Origin: Deltaproteobacteria bacterium
GTDB taxonomy: Bacteria > Myxococcota > JADLHZ01
Assembly: GCA_020848545.1 (NCBI GenBank)
Contig: JADLHZ010000147.1
Span: forward strand, 1 to 64,000
DNA: 64,000 nt
Direction of reading: 5' to 3'
Position 1 is the stretch's first letter, and each line of letters opens with the position of its first letter. The notes under the pieces were generated by a model. That model did no database searches. It was not told the origin of the DNA and saw nothing but the letters and a program-made list of their open reading frames with translations. The position numbers and the translations under genes are program-made. Below, in pieces: positions 9,630-17,876 of this stretch.

Positions 9630-9688
9630 GAGCCACGACTACCACGGACTCGCGCGTGATCCAGGCTTCGGGTCCTCCCGCGTTGACG

Positions 9689-10939
9689 CTAGATCAACGC
9701 CAACGCCTCGTCGTCCTCGATGTTCTCTAGGATGAGCTCGCTCGATCGCAGCCGCTCTTCACTCAGCGACGCGAGCTCCGTCTGCATGTGCGGAAACGCC
9801 GCGATGAGCCCCTGAAAGTCGCTGCGATCCAAGAACAGAACTTCGCCCTCGTCGGCGCCGCGCACGCTCGCGGTCGTCGGCGTGTCGCGCAAGAGCGAGA
9901 TCTCGCCGAAGAGATCGCCTTCCTTCAACGTCGCGAGCTCGACCTCGGCGCCGTCGCGCTTCTTCATCACGCTCACCGAGCCGCGCAAGACGACGAAGAG
10001 CCCCTGCCCCTTCTCACCTTCCGTGACGAGCGCTTGCCCCGGCCTGAACGCGAAGGCGCCGAACAGCCCAACGACGGACTGGCGCGTCTTGCGATCGAGC
10101 GTGCGCAGCAAGGGCGAGGTGAGCGTGATGTTCTCGAGCAAGCGCCGGCGCGAGAACGCGTACATCGCTTCCTTCATCGCCTTGCTGTGCGCGAGCATGG
10201 TCGCCTTGTTCAGCTCGAGCACGATCGATCCACCGACGCTCGTGATCGACGCGTTGCGAGGCCGCTGCGACACGAGCGCCATCTCGCCGAAGATCGTGCC
10301 CGGCGTGAGGCGGCCGAGCGCGCGCTCTCCGTGGTCGGTCGTGCGCGACGCGACCAGCGTGCCATCGAGCACCAAGAAGCACGACGAGCCTTGCGCGCCC
10401 TGCTTGACGATCGTCGATGCGTGGCCGACGACGTGCAGCTTCATCGCGCGCAAGACCACGATGAAGTCTTCCGGCGTGAGGCGCGAGAGCAACGGCACCG
10501 CCGGATATTTCTCGGGCAACGCGTCGCCGACGTTGCCGAGCGCTTGGGCGGCGTTGAGCGCATCACTGACGGGCGCCGGCGTCGGCCCTGGCGGCGGATC
10601 GATCGGCGTCGCCGCCGGCACGAGCTCTTGGCCGAAGAGGCCGGCGTAGATCATCGCGATCTCACTGTTGATCGCGTCCGAGTCTCGGCCCATCGCTTCG
10701 AGCAGCTTGCACGCGAGGATCGCCGGCACCGGCTGGCCGATCTTCGCGTAGCCGTCGCCGAGCGCGCGGAGCAACGCCGCGGCCGCGTCGGATTCGCCCA
10801 AGGTCACGAGCGCGTCGACCACGCGAAAGCGCGCCGGCCAAAACGCGGGCGCCGCCTGCGCGATCGCCACGAGCTCGGCGAGCGCCGTGGAAGGATCGTC
10901 GTGCAGCTTCGCTATCGAGGCTTGGTAGGCATCGCGCAT
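9689..10939 (-). CDS. Helical-repeat protein with two cyclic-nucleotide-binding domains
   Basis: 416 residues. Residues 1-100 are TPR-like helices (LHDDPSTALAELVAIAQAAP). Two cNMP-binding folds follow at about 155-270 and 285-400. The first phosphate-binding cassette reads FGEMALVSQRPRNASI and the second FGEISLLRDTPTTASV. The Glu is kept in both. The usual Arg-Thr/Ser-Ala is altered in the second, so it may not bind cAMP. No DNA-binding domain or TM helix is present, so it is not a CRP-type regulator. It is probably a cytoplasmic sensor or scaffold. Confidence 0.88.
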   Translation of the reverse strand: MRDAYQASIAKLHDDPSTALAELVAIAQAAPAFWPARFRVVDALVTLGESDAAAALLRALGDGYAKIGQPVPAILACKLLEAMGRDSDAINSEIAMIYAGLFGQELVPAATPIDPPPGPTPAPVSDALNAAQALGNVGDALPEKYPAVPLLSRLTPEDFIVVLRAMKLHVVGHASTIVKQGAQGSSCFLVLDGTLVASRTTDHGERALGRLTPGTIFGEMALVSQRPRNASITSVGGSIVLELNKATMLAHSKAMKEAMYAFSRRRLLENITLTSPLLRTLDRKTRQSVVGLFGAFAFRPGQALVTEGEKGQGLFVVLRGSVSVMKKRDGAEVELATLKEGDLFGEISLLRDTPTTASVRGADEGEVLFLDRSDFQGLIAAFPHMQTELASLSEERLRSSELILENIEDDEALALI

Positions 10940-10985
10940 CGTTTGCCTAGATCGGAGGGTTCGCGCCTTAAGTCAACCCAGAAGC

Positions 10986-11357
10986 TCAGGCGGCCTTGTG
11001 CAGATAGAGCCGCTGCAAAGCGTGCTCGACGATCGACAACAGCGCCCAGGCGCGCTCGCGCCGATCGGCCGGGTTGAGCGCCCGCGCGATCAGCGTCTCG
11101 TCGAGCGCCTTGGCGATCACGCCGGCGTCGCGCAGCTTGGCGATGATCTCTGCGAGACCACCACCCATCCGAACGCCGCGCTCTTCGGCGAGATGCGCGA
11201 GCAACCACTCGAGCACCCGCGTCGCGACCTGCGGGGCGTTCGCTCTGAGCGCCGCGCGTGCTTCGAGGTAAGCACCATAGACGCGAATCGGAACACCGAC
11301 GGGCCGCGCGCCAGCTTCGGCCGCCTCGTTCCACCGGCGATCGTCGATCTCTTCCAT
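10986..11357 (-). CDS. Small DUF4145-like protein
   Basis: 123 residues from ATG 11357 (MEEIDDRRWNEAAEAG). All-helical. The pattern ARAALRANAPQVATRVLEWLLAHLAEERG followed by LRDAGVIAKALDETL resembles the DUF4145 helical domain, in which a short helical bundle is often attached to restriction or defence enzymes. Here it stands alone. The assignment is tentative; function unknown. Confidence 0.65.
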   Translation of the reverse strand: MEEIDDRRWNEAAEAGARPVGVPIRVYGAYLEARAALRANAPQVATRVLEWLLAHLAEERGVRMGGGLAEIIAKLRDAGVIAKALDETLIARALNPADRRERAWALLSIVEHALQRLYLHKAA

Positions 11358-11403
11358 GCCAAAAGCATAGCCGATGCCGGATAATCCCGCCCGATGACCT
11401 GGT

Positions 11404-11973
11404 ATGCTTGCACCCATGGGCGAAGCGATGAGCAAGGGGAACGGATATCTCACGTCGAAGCAGGTGTGGACCGAGCTGCTCGCGCCCGAAGAGCTGCAGA
11501 AGATCGTTGCCGCGCTGTCGCCGCCGTCGCGCGCGCTCTGGGATCACCCGCCGCTCGCGGTTGCGTGGCTGCCACGCCAGCACACGATCGAGTTTGCGAT
11601 CCGCGCGCACGAACAGCTCGGTGAGCGCGCACTGTCGCTGGCGCACGAAGCGGCGCGGCGCATGGTGCACAAAGACTTCACCGGCATCTATCGGGCGCTC
11701 ATCCGCCTCGCGACCGTCGACTACGTGCTCAGCAAGGCGATGAAGTACTACGATCAATACACGCGGGACTCCGGCACGCTCATCGCCAAGCGAACCGGAC
11801 CGAAGAGCACCTTCAACCGCTACGAAGGGCTCCCTGACGCGACCGAGATCGACTGCTGGTTCCTCGGCGGCGCCGGCCTCGGCATCCTCGAGCTCGTCGG
11901 CGCGAGCGGAGCGCAGGTGACCCGCCGCTCGCTGCTGCCGGATGGCGTGATTGAGCTCGCGTACGCTTGGTAG
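11404..11973 (+). CDS. Conserved hypothetical protein, possibly DUF2378-like (myxobacterial family)
   Basis: 189 residues; ATG 11416 and 11428 are equally possible starts. Helical N-terminal half (LLAPEELQKIVAALSPPSRAL, AHEAARRMVHKDF). The C-terminal half is predicted beta-rich, with DCWFLGGAGLGILELVGASGAQVTRRS ending in a strand (VIELAYAW). This layout resembles the myxobacterial DUF2378/V4R-like fold, in which a small-molecule-binding domain ends in a similar Gly-rich turn. I cannot confirm it by eye. It is divergent from the DUF4145-like gene. Confidence 0.65.
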   Translation: MLAPMGEAMSKGNGYLTSKQVWTELLAPEELQKIVAALSPPSRALWDHPPLAVAWLPRQHTIEFAIRAHEQLGERALSLAHEAARRMVHKDFTGIYRALIRLATVDYVLSKAMKYYDQYTRDSGTLIAKRTGPKSTFNRYEGLPDATEIDCWFLGGAGLGILELVGASGAQVTRRSLLPDGVIELAYAW

Positions 11974-12432
11974 TCACTGGTGCAGCGACAACGCGCCCGT
12001 CGTGCGAACGACGAGCTTCTCGCCGCCGTGCTGCGTCGCCATCGAGATGATGCGATCCGGGAAGTCGATCTGACGCTTGAGGCGCAGCTCATCACCGTCG
12101 GCGACGAAGACACGCAGGCTCTTCAGATCTTCACGCACGACCATGTGGCGGCCTGAGCGCGATCCGAAGAGGTCGCGACCATAGATGTTGAACGCTTCGA
12201 AGCTGAAGCCGTGGCTGAAGGCGATCGGATCGGTCGGCACGACGTAGCCCGGCGCATCGAGCAGGCGCGGCCAAAGCGTCGCAAAAGGTGAGATCGTGTC
12301 GCCGCACTCAGCTCGCCACATCCGCGAAAACGAAGGCGAGGCGGCGATCGTGTCGCGGTTGACGGTAAGACCCACGTAGCCTCGGCCCGTGACGCTGCAG
12401 GTTTCGCGCTGGATCGCCCGGACGCGCGTCAC
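11974..12432 (-). CDS. Hypothetical protein, possibly truncated at the N-terminus
   Basis: 152 residues from GTG 12432, convergent with and directly abutting the preceding gene. Short strand-like stretches (LKSLRVFVADGDELRLKRQID, GEKLVVRTTGALSLH) suggest a beta-propeller or similar C-terminus. Sensible residues continue upstream of the GTG (CHAYSAPHGETRV) as far as a TGA, so the gene may have lost a lipoprotein-type N-terminus. No family recognised. Confidence 0.5.
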   Translation of the reverse strand: MTRVRAIQRETCSVTGRGYVGLTVNRDTIAASPSFSRMWRAECGDTISPFATLWPRLLDAPGYVVPTDPIAFSHGFSFEAFNIYGRDLFGSRSGRHMVVREDLKSLRVFVADGDELRLKRQIDFPDRIISMATQHGGEKLVVRTTGALSLHQ

Positions 12433-12547
12433 ACGTGTCTCGCCGTGCGGCGCAGAGTACGCGTGACATGAACGTCAGCTGATCACGGTGTCGCGGCCGG
12501 CGGGCGACCGATCGAGACCACTGTGGCGTGGCGATCGCGCACGCTGT

Positions 12548-13039
12548 ATGACAGCGCCCATGTTTCTCAACGCGCGCCTCGACGGCGTCTCGGTCGTCGT
12601 CAAGGTGAAAGCCGGCAGCAAGCGGAGCGGCCTCGTCCCGGCCACGGAGTGGCTGCGCGTCGACGTCAAGGCGCCCGCCGTCGACGGCAGAGCGAACGCC
12701 GCGGTGCTTCTGATGCTGCGGCAGTGCTTTCGCTGCGAGGTCGAGATCCTGCGCGGGGAGCGAGACTCCCGCAAAGTGATTTTGCTGAAGGGCGCGCGCC
12801 TCGACGCTGTCGAAGAGACGCTGGCGAAGCTGCAGACCGATCGCTTGCCCGACGTGCGCGACGGCCTCACGCGCATCGAGCGTTTGATCTTGCTCGAGCT
12901 GCACCGGGCGCAAGCAGAGTTTCCGGGGCGACGCGTGCCGAGCGCGATCGTCTATGGTCGGGTCTGCGAGCACGAGAACGTCAACTTGGATCCGCGCGAG
13001 TTCGAGGCGCTGCTCAGCCGTCTCGCGCGCGGGGCATGA
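12548..13039 (+). CDS. DUF167 (YggU-like) protein with a C-terminal extension
   Basis: 163 residues from ATG 12548; ATG 12560 is an alternative start. Residues about 8-90 are the DUF167 fold: VVVKVKAGSKRSGL, LRVDVKAPAVDGRANAAV and VEILRGERDSRKVILLKG, the family's three signatures. Most DUF167 proteins end near 95 residues. Here another 70 helical residues follow (LTRIERLILLELHRAQAEF), of unknown role. The function of DUF167 is not established. The HEAT-repeat gene starts 26 nt downstream. Confidence 0.85.
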   Translation: MTAPMFLNARLDGVSVVVKVKAGSKRSGLVPATEWLRVDVKAPAVDGRANAAVLLMLRQCFRCEVEILRGERDSRKVILLKGARLDAVEETLAKLQTDRLPDVRDGLTRIERLILLELHRAQAEFPGRRVPSAIVYGRVCEHENVNLDPREFEALLSRLARGA

Positions 13040-13065
13040 TCCCGCGCGTGTGATACGCTCCCAGA

Positions 13066-14313
13066 GTGCTGCTGCCGCCCGTCGACCTCGCGCCCTGGCG
13101 CCACGAAGCCGAACGGCTCGCCCTCGTGCCCGAGACATGCTCGCGCGTGTGGTCGGCCACCGCGCGTGGGCTGCAGGTGGCGTTCGAGATCATTCCGGTC
13201 GGCAGCACGGAAGCCGCGCTACGGGTGAGCATCGGGCTGCCCCCGGCGCGTGAGAATCTGAGCATCGGCTGCATGGACCACGCGCTACCGCTCGTGGATC
13301 GGGTGTTGACCGGCGACCAAATCTTCGACGCCAACGTGTTCGTGCGCGGCCCGGAGCCCTTTGTGTACGGGCTCCTCGATGCGCCGGCGCGACGCGATCT
13401 GCGCACGCTCGTCTGCGATCGCGGGGCGCGCGTCGAAGGCGGCGTCCTCGCGCTCGAGCCATGGGCGACGACGCGGATCAAGAGTGACGAGGTGACGGCC
13501 GTCGTCGAGGCCATGCTCGCGATGGCGGCCGTGCTCGCGCGGACGCAGGCTCAGGCCGAGCAGGCGATCGCGCGCATCTGGCTCGACGATCCGAACGCCG
13601 AGGTGCGTTCGCTCTACGCCGATCGCTTCGCAGCCCACGGCGCCATCCGCCGTGTCGTCGATCACGCGCGGGCCGGCGTGCCGCCAAAGCCGCTGGCGAG
13701 CCTCGCGCCGAGTGAAGCGCTCGCGCTCATCGAACGCGTCGGTCAAAACGAAGACGGTGCCCGCGTCGTCGCTGCGCTCTGCGAGCATCCGGCGCACGAC
13801 GTGTTCCTGCGCTCGCTCCACGCGGTGATGCGCATGAACGTGACGACGCTGCAGACGCTCGTCGGCGAGGGCAGCCTCTCGTCCGAAGCTTGCGAGCGCG
13901 CGCTCGGCATCGTGCCCGAGCTCGTCGTGAAGGATCCGAGCTTCGGCGCCACTCTGCTCGGCTTGCTCTTCGGCCGCCTAGAAGCGCGCAACGTGCTCTT
14001 GCGTGCGCGCTACCTCGAAGCGTTCGGCGAGGCCGGCGACAGCAGCTGGGCGCGGCTTGTCGCTTCGCAGCTCGACTCGCCGCACGCCGAGGTGCGCGAT
14101 GCGGCGATCTACGCGCTCGCGAAGATCGGCGCCGAAGAGAGCCTCGGTGCGCTCGAGCCGTTCACCACCGGCGTGTTGCGCAGCGGCGAGGTGAAGAACG
14201 CGGCGCGCGGTGCGATCGCGGCGATCGAAGCGCGGCTGCCGGCGGCGCCAGGATCGGTGTCGATCAGCAAGGACCGCGCCGGCGCGCTGACGGCCCCCGA
14301 CGACAACACCTAA
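13066..14313 (+). CDS. HEAT-repeat protein
   Basis: 415 residues from a GTG start. The N-terminal 130 residues are mixed alpha/beta and unassigned. From about 150 the protein is helical, and near 340-400 it shows clear HEAT repeats: WARLVASQLDSPHAEVRDAA, IYALAKIGAEESLGALEPF. Such repeats usually mediate protein contacts. No signal peptide or TM, so it is cytoplasmic. It follows the DUF167 gene closely and may be co-transcribed with it. Confidence 0.8.
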   Translation: MLLPPVDLAPWRHEAERLALVPETCSRVWSATARGLQVAFEIIPVGSTEAALRVSIGLPPARENLSIGCMDHALPLVDRVLTGDQIFDANVFVRGPEPFVYGLLDAPARRDLRTLVCDRGARVEGGVLALEPWATTRIKSDEVTAVVEAMLAMAAVLARTQAQAEQAIARIWLDDPNAEVRSLYADRFAAHGAIRRVVDHARAGVPPKPLASLAPSEALALIERVGQNEDGARVVAALCEHPAHDVFLRSLHAVMRMNVTTLQTLVGEGSLSSEACERALGIVPELVVKDPSFGATLLGLLFGRLEARNVLLRARYLEAFGEAGDSSWARLVASQLDSPHAEVRDAAIYALAKIGAEESLGALEPFTTGVLRSGEVKNAARGAIAAIEARLPAAPGSVSISKDRAGALTAPDDNT

Positions 14314-14539
14314 AGACCGGCGAGCGGTTGCCAACCCACGAACCTGTCGAACGCGTTCGTCGTGCAGTGAGCGAGGGAGCGTCGTCGAGGAAGAAGCCGT
14401 GCTGGCACGATGACAGCCGCAGCGGTGTCCTTCGAAAATACGGTGCATGTCTCACTGGCGGCCCGGTTTGGGAGCGATGGCGCGAAAACGACAGTGCTTG
14501 GCAGCAAATTCGAGGCGGGCTCACGTATCGAAACCCGGC

Positions 14540-16159
14540 ATGAAAAAACTCGTCTGTCTCCTCGCGCTCGCCTCGGCCTGTCAGGTCCCGCCAGCTGAGT
14601 CGCAAACCCCGACAGGCACGCTGGGCACCACCACGAAGCCATCGCTCACTTGCCCCGAGGACTACACGGCGTGCGGCAACATCTGCGTCGACGCCGACAA
14701 CGATCCGAGACACTGCGGCGCGTGCAACAACGCGTGTGAAGCTGGCGCCCTTTGTCTCGCCGGGAGCTGCCGCGCCGGAGCTGCGAGCTGCGATCGGACG
14801 CACGGCTGCCCGACCGCGTACTTCTGCGATCTCAACAAGGCTTCTTGCGTCTACGGCTGCATCGAAGACTGGCAGTGCAAGGCGCCGTTCGTCTGCAACA
14901 AGAAGGCGCACCAGTGCTACTGGCCCGACGCGCCGGCCACACCCGGGACGACCCCGGAAACGAGCACCGAAGAGACGTCGACGCCCGTAACCCCCGGCGC
15001 TTCGTGCGCGATGGAGAACGACTGCGCGAACGGGCTCACCTGCCAGCTCGAAGCGAAGCGCTGCGTCTGCGCCGCCGGCACCAGCGTCTGCAGCGGCACC
15101 TGCAAGGCCCTCGCGACCGACGTGAAGAACTGCGGCCTCTGCGGGCTCGGCTGCGCCGCGGGCCAAGGCTGCAAAGCGGGCCTCTGCTTCAACTTGAATG
15201 CGTGTGACGACTTCTCATGCCCACTCGGCCAGCACTGTGACGACGTCAGCGGGGCCTGCGCGCCAGGATGCACGCTGCCGCACCACTGCCGCGTCGGCGA
15301 GGTGTGCGACGGCGGCACTTGCGAAGCGTGCGTCGCCGACTGCCGCGGCAAAGCGTGCGGCGACGACGGCTGCGGCGGCACCTGCGGCGCGTGCGGCGGC
15401 AGCGACATCTGCAGCGCCGATTCCGAGTGCGTGACGCCGTCGACCGCCGTCTCGGCACTCGATCTCTTGCTGATCGTCGACGACTCGGGCTCGATGGAGG
15501 CGATCCAGAACGAGGTGAAGACCGCGGCGCCGCTGCTCATCGACGCGCTCGACGCGACCGGCGTCGACTATCGCATCGGCGTCACGACGACCGATCTCGA
15601 TCGCACGAGCCCTGCGCCGGGCGCTTTGCTCACGGCCACGATCACCGTCGTCTCGGCTCAGGCCGCCGATCGCAAAGCGCAGCTCGGTGCCATCTTGAAC
15701 CGACTGACTACCCAGGGCTCGCCAACCGAGTACGGCGCGATGACGGCCTTGGTCGCCGCGACGCCGTCGGCGACGAGCTACCCCATGGACGGGCCTTGGG
15801 GCGCAAGCGCTGCGATCTTTGGCGCCCGCAATGCGCAGCTCTGGCGCGACAACGCTCGCTTCGGCGTGCTTCTCTTCTCGGACGAAGACGACGCCTCGGG
15901 CGATCTGACGAAGATCTCGCTCAGCGACATCGCGGCGCAGCTCGTCTCGAAGAAGAGCTCGCCGACGCTCGTGCGCTTCGCGGCGATCATCGAGACCAAC
16001 GCGACGACGCAAAGCTGCACGCGGGTGTCTACGGGCGCCGGCGCGCCACAGTACAGCTCCTTCATGCAGGCGCTCGGCACGACGGTCGGCAAGAAGTTCG
16101 ACATCTGCCAGAGCGTCAGCACGCATGTGCCCGGCCTCGCGGCGTTCCTCACGCAGTGA
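14540..16159 (+). CDS. Cys-rich lipoprotein with a C-terminal VWA domain
   Basis: 539 residues. The signal peptide MKKLVCLLALASAC has its lipobox Cys at 14. Residues about 40-300 hold many Cys in EGF- or Dickkopf-like spacing (CGACNNACEAGALCLAGSC, CVADCRGKACGDDGCGGTC). The C-terminal VWA domain (about 305-535) begins LDLLLIVDDSGSM, an intact MIDAS Asp-Xaa-Ser-Xaa-Ser motif for divalent metal. Probably outer-membrane anchored and surface exposed, binding protein partners. The 226 bp before it holds no gene I can support. Same architecture as the lipoprotein at 19472-20836. Confidence 0.9.
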   Translation: MKKLVCLLALASACQVPPAESQTPTGTLGTTTKPSLTCPEDYTACGNICVDADNDPRHCGACNNACEAGALCLAGSCRAGAASCDRTHGCPTAYFCDLNKASCVYGCIEDWQCKAPFVCNKKAHQCYWPDAPATPGTTPETSTEETSTPVTPGASCAMENDCANGLTCQLEAKRCVCAAGTSVCSGTCKALATDVKNCGLCGLGCAAGQGCKAGLCFNLNACDDFSCPLGQHCDDVSGACAPGCTLPHHCRVGEVCDGGTCEACVADCRGKACGDDGCGGTCGACGGSDICSADSECVTPSTAVSALDLLLIVDDSGSMEAIQNEVKTAAPLLIDALDATGVDYRIGVTTTDLDRTSPAPGALLTATITVVSAQAADRKAQLGAILNRLTTQGSPTEYGAMTALVAATPSATSYPMDGPWGASAAIFGARNAQLWRDNARFGVLLFSDEDDASGDLTKISLSDIAAQLVSKKSSPTLVRFAAIIETNATTQSCTRVSTGAGAPQYSSFMQALGTTVGKKFDICQSVSTHVPGLAAFLTQ

Positions 16160-16167
16160 ACTTTCGC

Positions 16168-16196
16168 TGGACGATCTTCGCCGCATCCTTTATACA
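16168..16196 (+). promoter_or_regulatory. Putative sigma70-type promoter for the RbfA/RtcB operon
   Basis: TGGACG (16168-16173), a 17-nt spacer, then TATACA (16191-16196); TACAAT at 16193-16198 is an alternative -10. It begins 8 nt after the VWA gene stop. Transcription would start near 16203, just before the leader ORF's Shine-Dalgarno site. No sigma54-type site, as used for E. coli rtcBA, is visible here. Confidence 0.45.
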
Positions 16197-16223
16197 ATCG
16201 CTTCGTTTTCTCGGAGGCCCACC

Positions 16224-16262
16224 ATGCGTGCCACATTCCATCCGGCGATCGCCGCTCTGTAG
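16224..16262 (+). CDS. Possible 12-residue leader peptide
   Basis: A tiny ORF, MRATFHPAIAAL, ends in TAG at 16260-16262. Its ATG has an excellent Shine-Dalgarno, GGAGG at 16213-16217, 6 nt upstream, which is better than those of most genes here. The stop codon falls exactly at the 5' base of the predicted hairpin at 16262-16322. This resembles a leader peptide of a translation-controlled attenuator. It could also be the remnant start of an older gene. Confidence 0.4.
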   Translation: MRATFHPAIAAL

Positions 16263-16322
16263 ACCGAGACCCGTCTCTCTCGATTGAACTCCACCAGCGC
16301 CCCGCGGCGCAGGGGTCTGGTC
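16262..16322 (+). promoter_or_regulatory. Predicted folded leader RNA upstream of RbfA/RtcB
   Basis: GACCGAGACCC (16262-16272) pairs with GGGTCTGGTC (16313-16322) to give ten base pairs with one bulged G. It encloses a second hairpin GCGCC-CCGC-GGCGC (16297-16310). A competing hairpin, GAGA-CCCG-TCTC (16266-16277), uses the same 5' strand, so the two folds exclude each other. A ribosome ending translation of the leader peptide would cover this strand. The structure was found by eye without energy calculation. Confidence 0.4.
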
Positions 16323-16389
16323 ACGTCCGGCATCGTCCGCTCTGATTCCACTTTCACCGAAACTGTGGCGCGGGGACGATGGACTACAT

Positions 16390-16749
16390 CTGAAAACGAA
16401 AGATTCACTGACCGAGAAGTACTTCGGCGACCGCGAGAGCCGCGGCGCCTCACATAGAGCGGAGCAACTGGCAGCGCAGATAGAGCGCGCGCTTCAGTGG
16501 GTGTTCGGTGGCGAGCTCGCCGACCAACGCCTGCACGACGCGTTCATCGACAGCGTGCGGCCGGCGCCCGACGCCTCACGCTTCGAAGTGATCGTCATCG
16601 TGCGATCACCCGAGGCGATCGAGGGCACTCGCGACGCCCTGCGTGCCGCGGCGCCTTATCTGCGATCGCAGGTGGCGCGCGGTATTCATCGAAAGCGCGT
16701 GCCCGAGCTGGCCTACGTGTGTCTGGCACCACCGAAGGAGGCGTCATGA
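16390..16749 (+). CDS. RbfA-like ribosome-binding factor, start unresolved
   Basis: The C-terminal part, FEVIVIVRSPEA then LRSQVARGIHRKRVPELAYV, matches the KH-like fold of RbfA, a 30S assembly factor. In-frame coding continues upstream through HRAEQLAAQIERALQWVF, the usual first helix, so the first standard start, GTG 16501, would cut the domain in half. No ATG, GTG or TTG lies in frame between the stop at 16285 and 16501. CTG 16390 would give a normal-sized protein of 119 residues. ATG 16379 opens a 4-codon frame that a -1 shift would join. The stop overlaps the RtcB start (ATGA). Confidence 0.7.
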   Translation: MKTKDSLTEKYFGDRESRGASHRAEQLAAQIERALQWVFGGELADQRLHDAFIDSVRPAPDASRFEVIVIVRSPEAIEGTRDALRAAAPYLRSQVARGIHRKRVPELAYVCLAPPKEAS

Positions 16750-17843
16750 TCCACACGTGGCTCACGGGCCCGCTCGACAGCGACGTGCAAGCCGCCCTCG
16801 AACGCTTGACGCGCAGCGAGGACGTTCAGCGCATCGCCGTCATGCCCGACGTGCACCTCGCGAGGGAGGTGTGCGTCGGCACGGTGCTCGCTACGTCGCG
16901 GCTCTTGTATCCGTCGGCGATCGGCGGCGACATCGGCTGCGGCATGGCGGCGATGCGCTTTCACTGCGACGCCCGCGTCATCGCATCGCCAACGGCCGCG
17001 GCGCGCGTGTTCGAAGCGCTCTACGATCGTCTGCCCGCGCGGCGTCGATCGCGGGGCGACGAGGACGCGTGGGCGCCGCCGCACGCGCTCTCACACCCGA
17101 AGCTCGTGGCCTTCGCCGACAAAGACGGCGCGGCGCAGCTCGGCACGCTCGGCAGCGGCAATCACTTCCTCGAGCTGCAGGAGGACGACGCTGGCGCGCT
17201 CTGGGCCATGGTGCACACCGGCTCGCGCGGGATCGGCCAGCAGATCCGCGATCATCACTTGCTGCACGCACGCGAAACGGCCACCGGCATGCACGCGCTC
17301 GACGCCGAGACCGACGCGGGCCGCGGGTATCTGCACGACGTCCGATGGGCCGTTCACTACGCCGAGGCGAGCCGGCGCCGCATCCTCGAACGGCTCGCCA
17401 ACTTGATGCGGGATCTCTTCGGTGTGGATGCCGATCTCGGCGGCTCCTTCGACTGCCACCACAACTACATCGCGCGCGAAGACGAGCTGTGGGTGCACAG
17501 AAAAGGCGCGATCGCCGCCCACGACGGCGAGCTCGGCATCACACCGGGCTCGATGGGCACGCAAAGCTTCCACGTGCGCGGCAAAGGCAAGAAGGAGGCG
17601 TTGTGCTCGAGCGCGCACGGCGCCGGCCGCGCGCGCAGCCGCTCGGAGACACGCAAGCGGGTGTCCGTACGACGGCTCGGCGAAGAGATGCGCGGCGTCT
17701 ATTATGATCACCGCATCGCGGACGGGCTGCGCGACGAAGCGCCGTCAGCATACAAGGCGATCGACGAGGTGATGCGCGCACAGCAGGAGCTGACGGCGAT
17801 CGTGCGAACCCTGCGGCCGCTGCTCAGTTACAAAGGAGTCTAG
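16746..17843 (+). CDS. rtcB: RNA-splicing ligase RtcB
   Basis: 365 residues, slightly shorter than E. coli RtcB. All core motifs are present: MPDVHLAREVCVGTV, GGDIGCGMAA (metal-binding Cys), GSGNHFLELQE, HTGSRGIGQQI, CHHNYIARE, GITPGSMGTQSFHVRGKG and SSAHGAGRARSRS, whose His is the guanylylation site in the family. RtcB joins 2',3'-cyclic phosphate or 3'-phosphate RNA ends to 5'-OH ends using GTP and Mn2+. It overlaps the RbfA-like gene by 4 nt, suggesting coupled translation and repair of ribosomal or tRNA breaks. No RtcA cyclase or PrfH is adjacent. Confidence 0.95.
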   Translation: MIHTWLTGPLDSDVQAALERLTRSEDVQRIAVMPDVHLAREVCVGTVLATSRLLYPSAIGGDIGCGMAAMRFHCDARVIASPTAAARVFEALYDRLPARRRSRGDEDAWAPPHALSHPKLVAFADKDGAAQLGTLGSGNHFLELQEDDAGALWAMVHTGSRGIGQQIRDHHLLHARETATGMHALDAETDAGRGYLHDVRWAVHYAEASRRRILERLANLMRDLFGVDADLGGSFDCHHNYIAREDELWVHRKGAIAAHDGELGITPGSMGTQSFHVRGKGKKEALCSSAHGAGRARSRSETRKRVSVRRLGEEMRGVYYDHRIADGLRDEAPSAYKAIDEVMRAQQELTAIVRTLRPLLSYKGV

Positions 17844-17876
17844 ACTCCTGGCCGCCACCTCGGGCATGCGCGCGGC

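Noticed and set aside
16260-16325. tRNA gene near the rtcB leader
   Set aside because: No acceptor, D, anticodon and T-arm set can be drawn; only the long stem and one hairpin form.
16190-16453. Minus ORF of 87 codons across the rtcB leader
   Set aside because: No motif or Shine-Dalgarno; it opposes the promoter, leader ORF and hairpin, and its composition is Arg-rich like other shadows.
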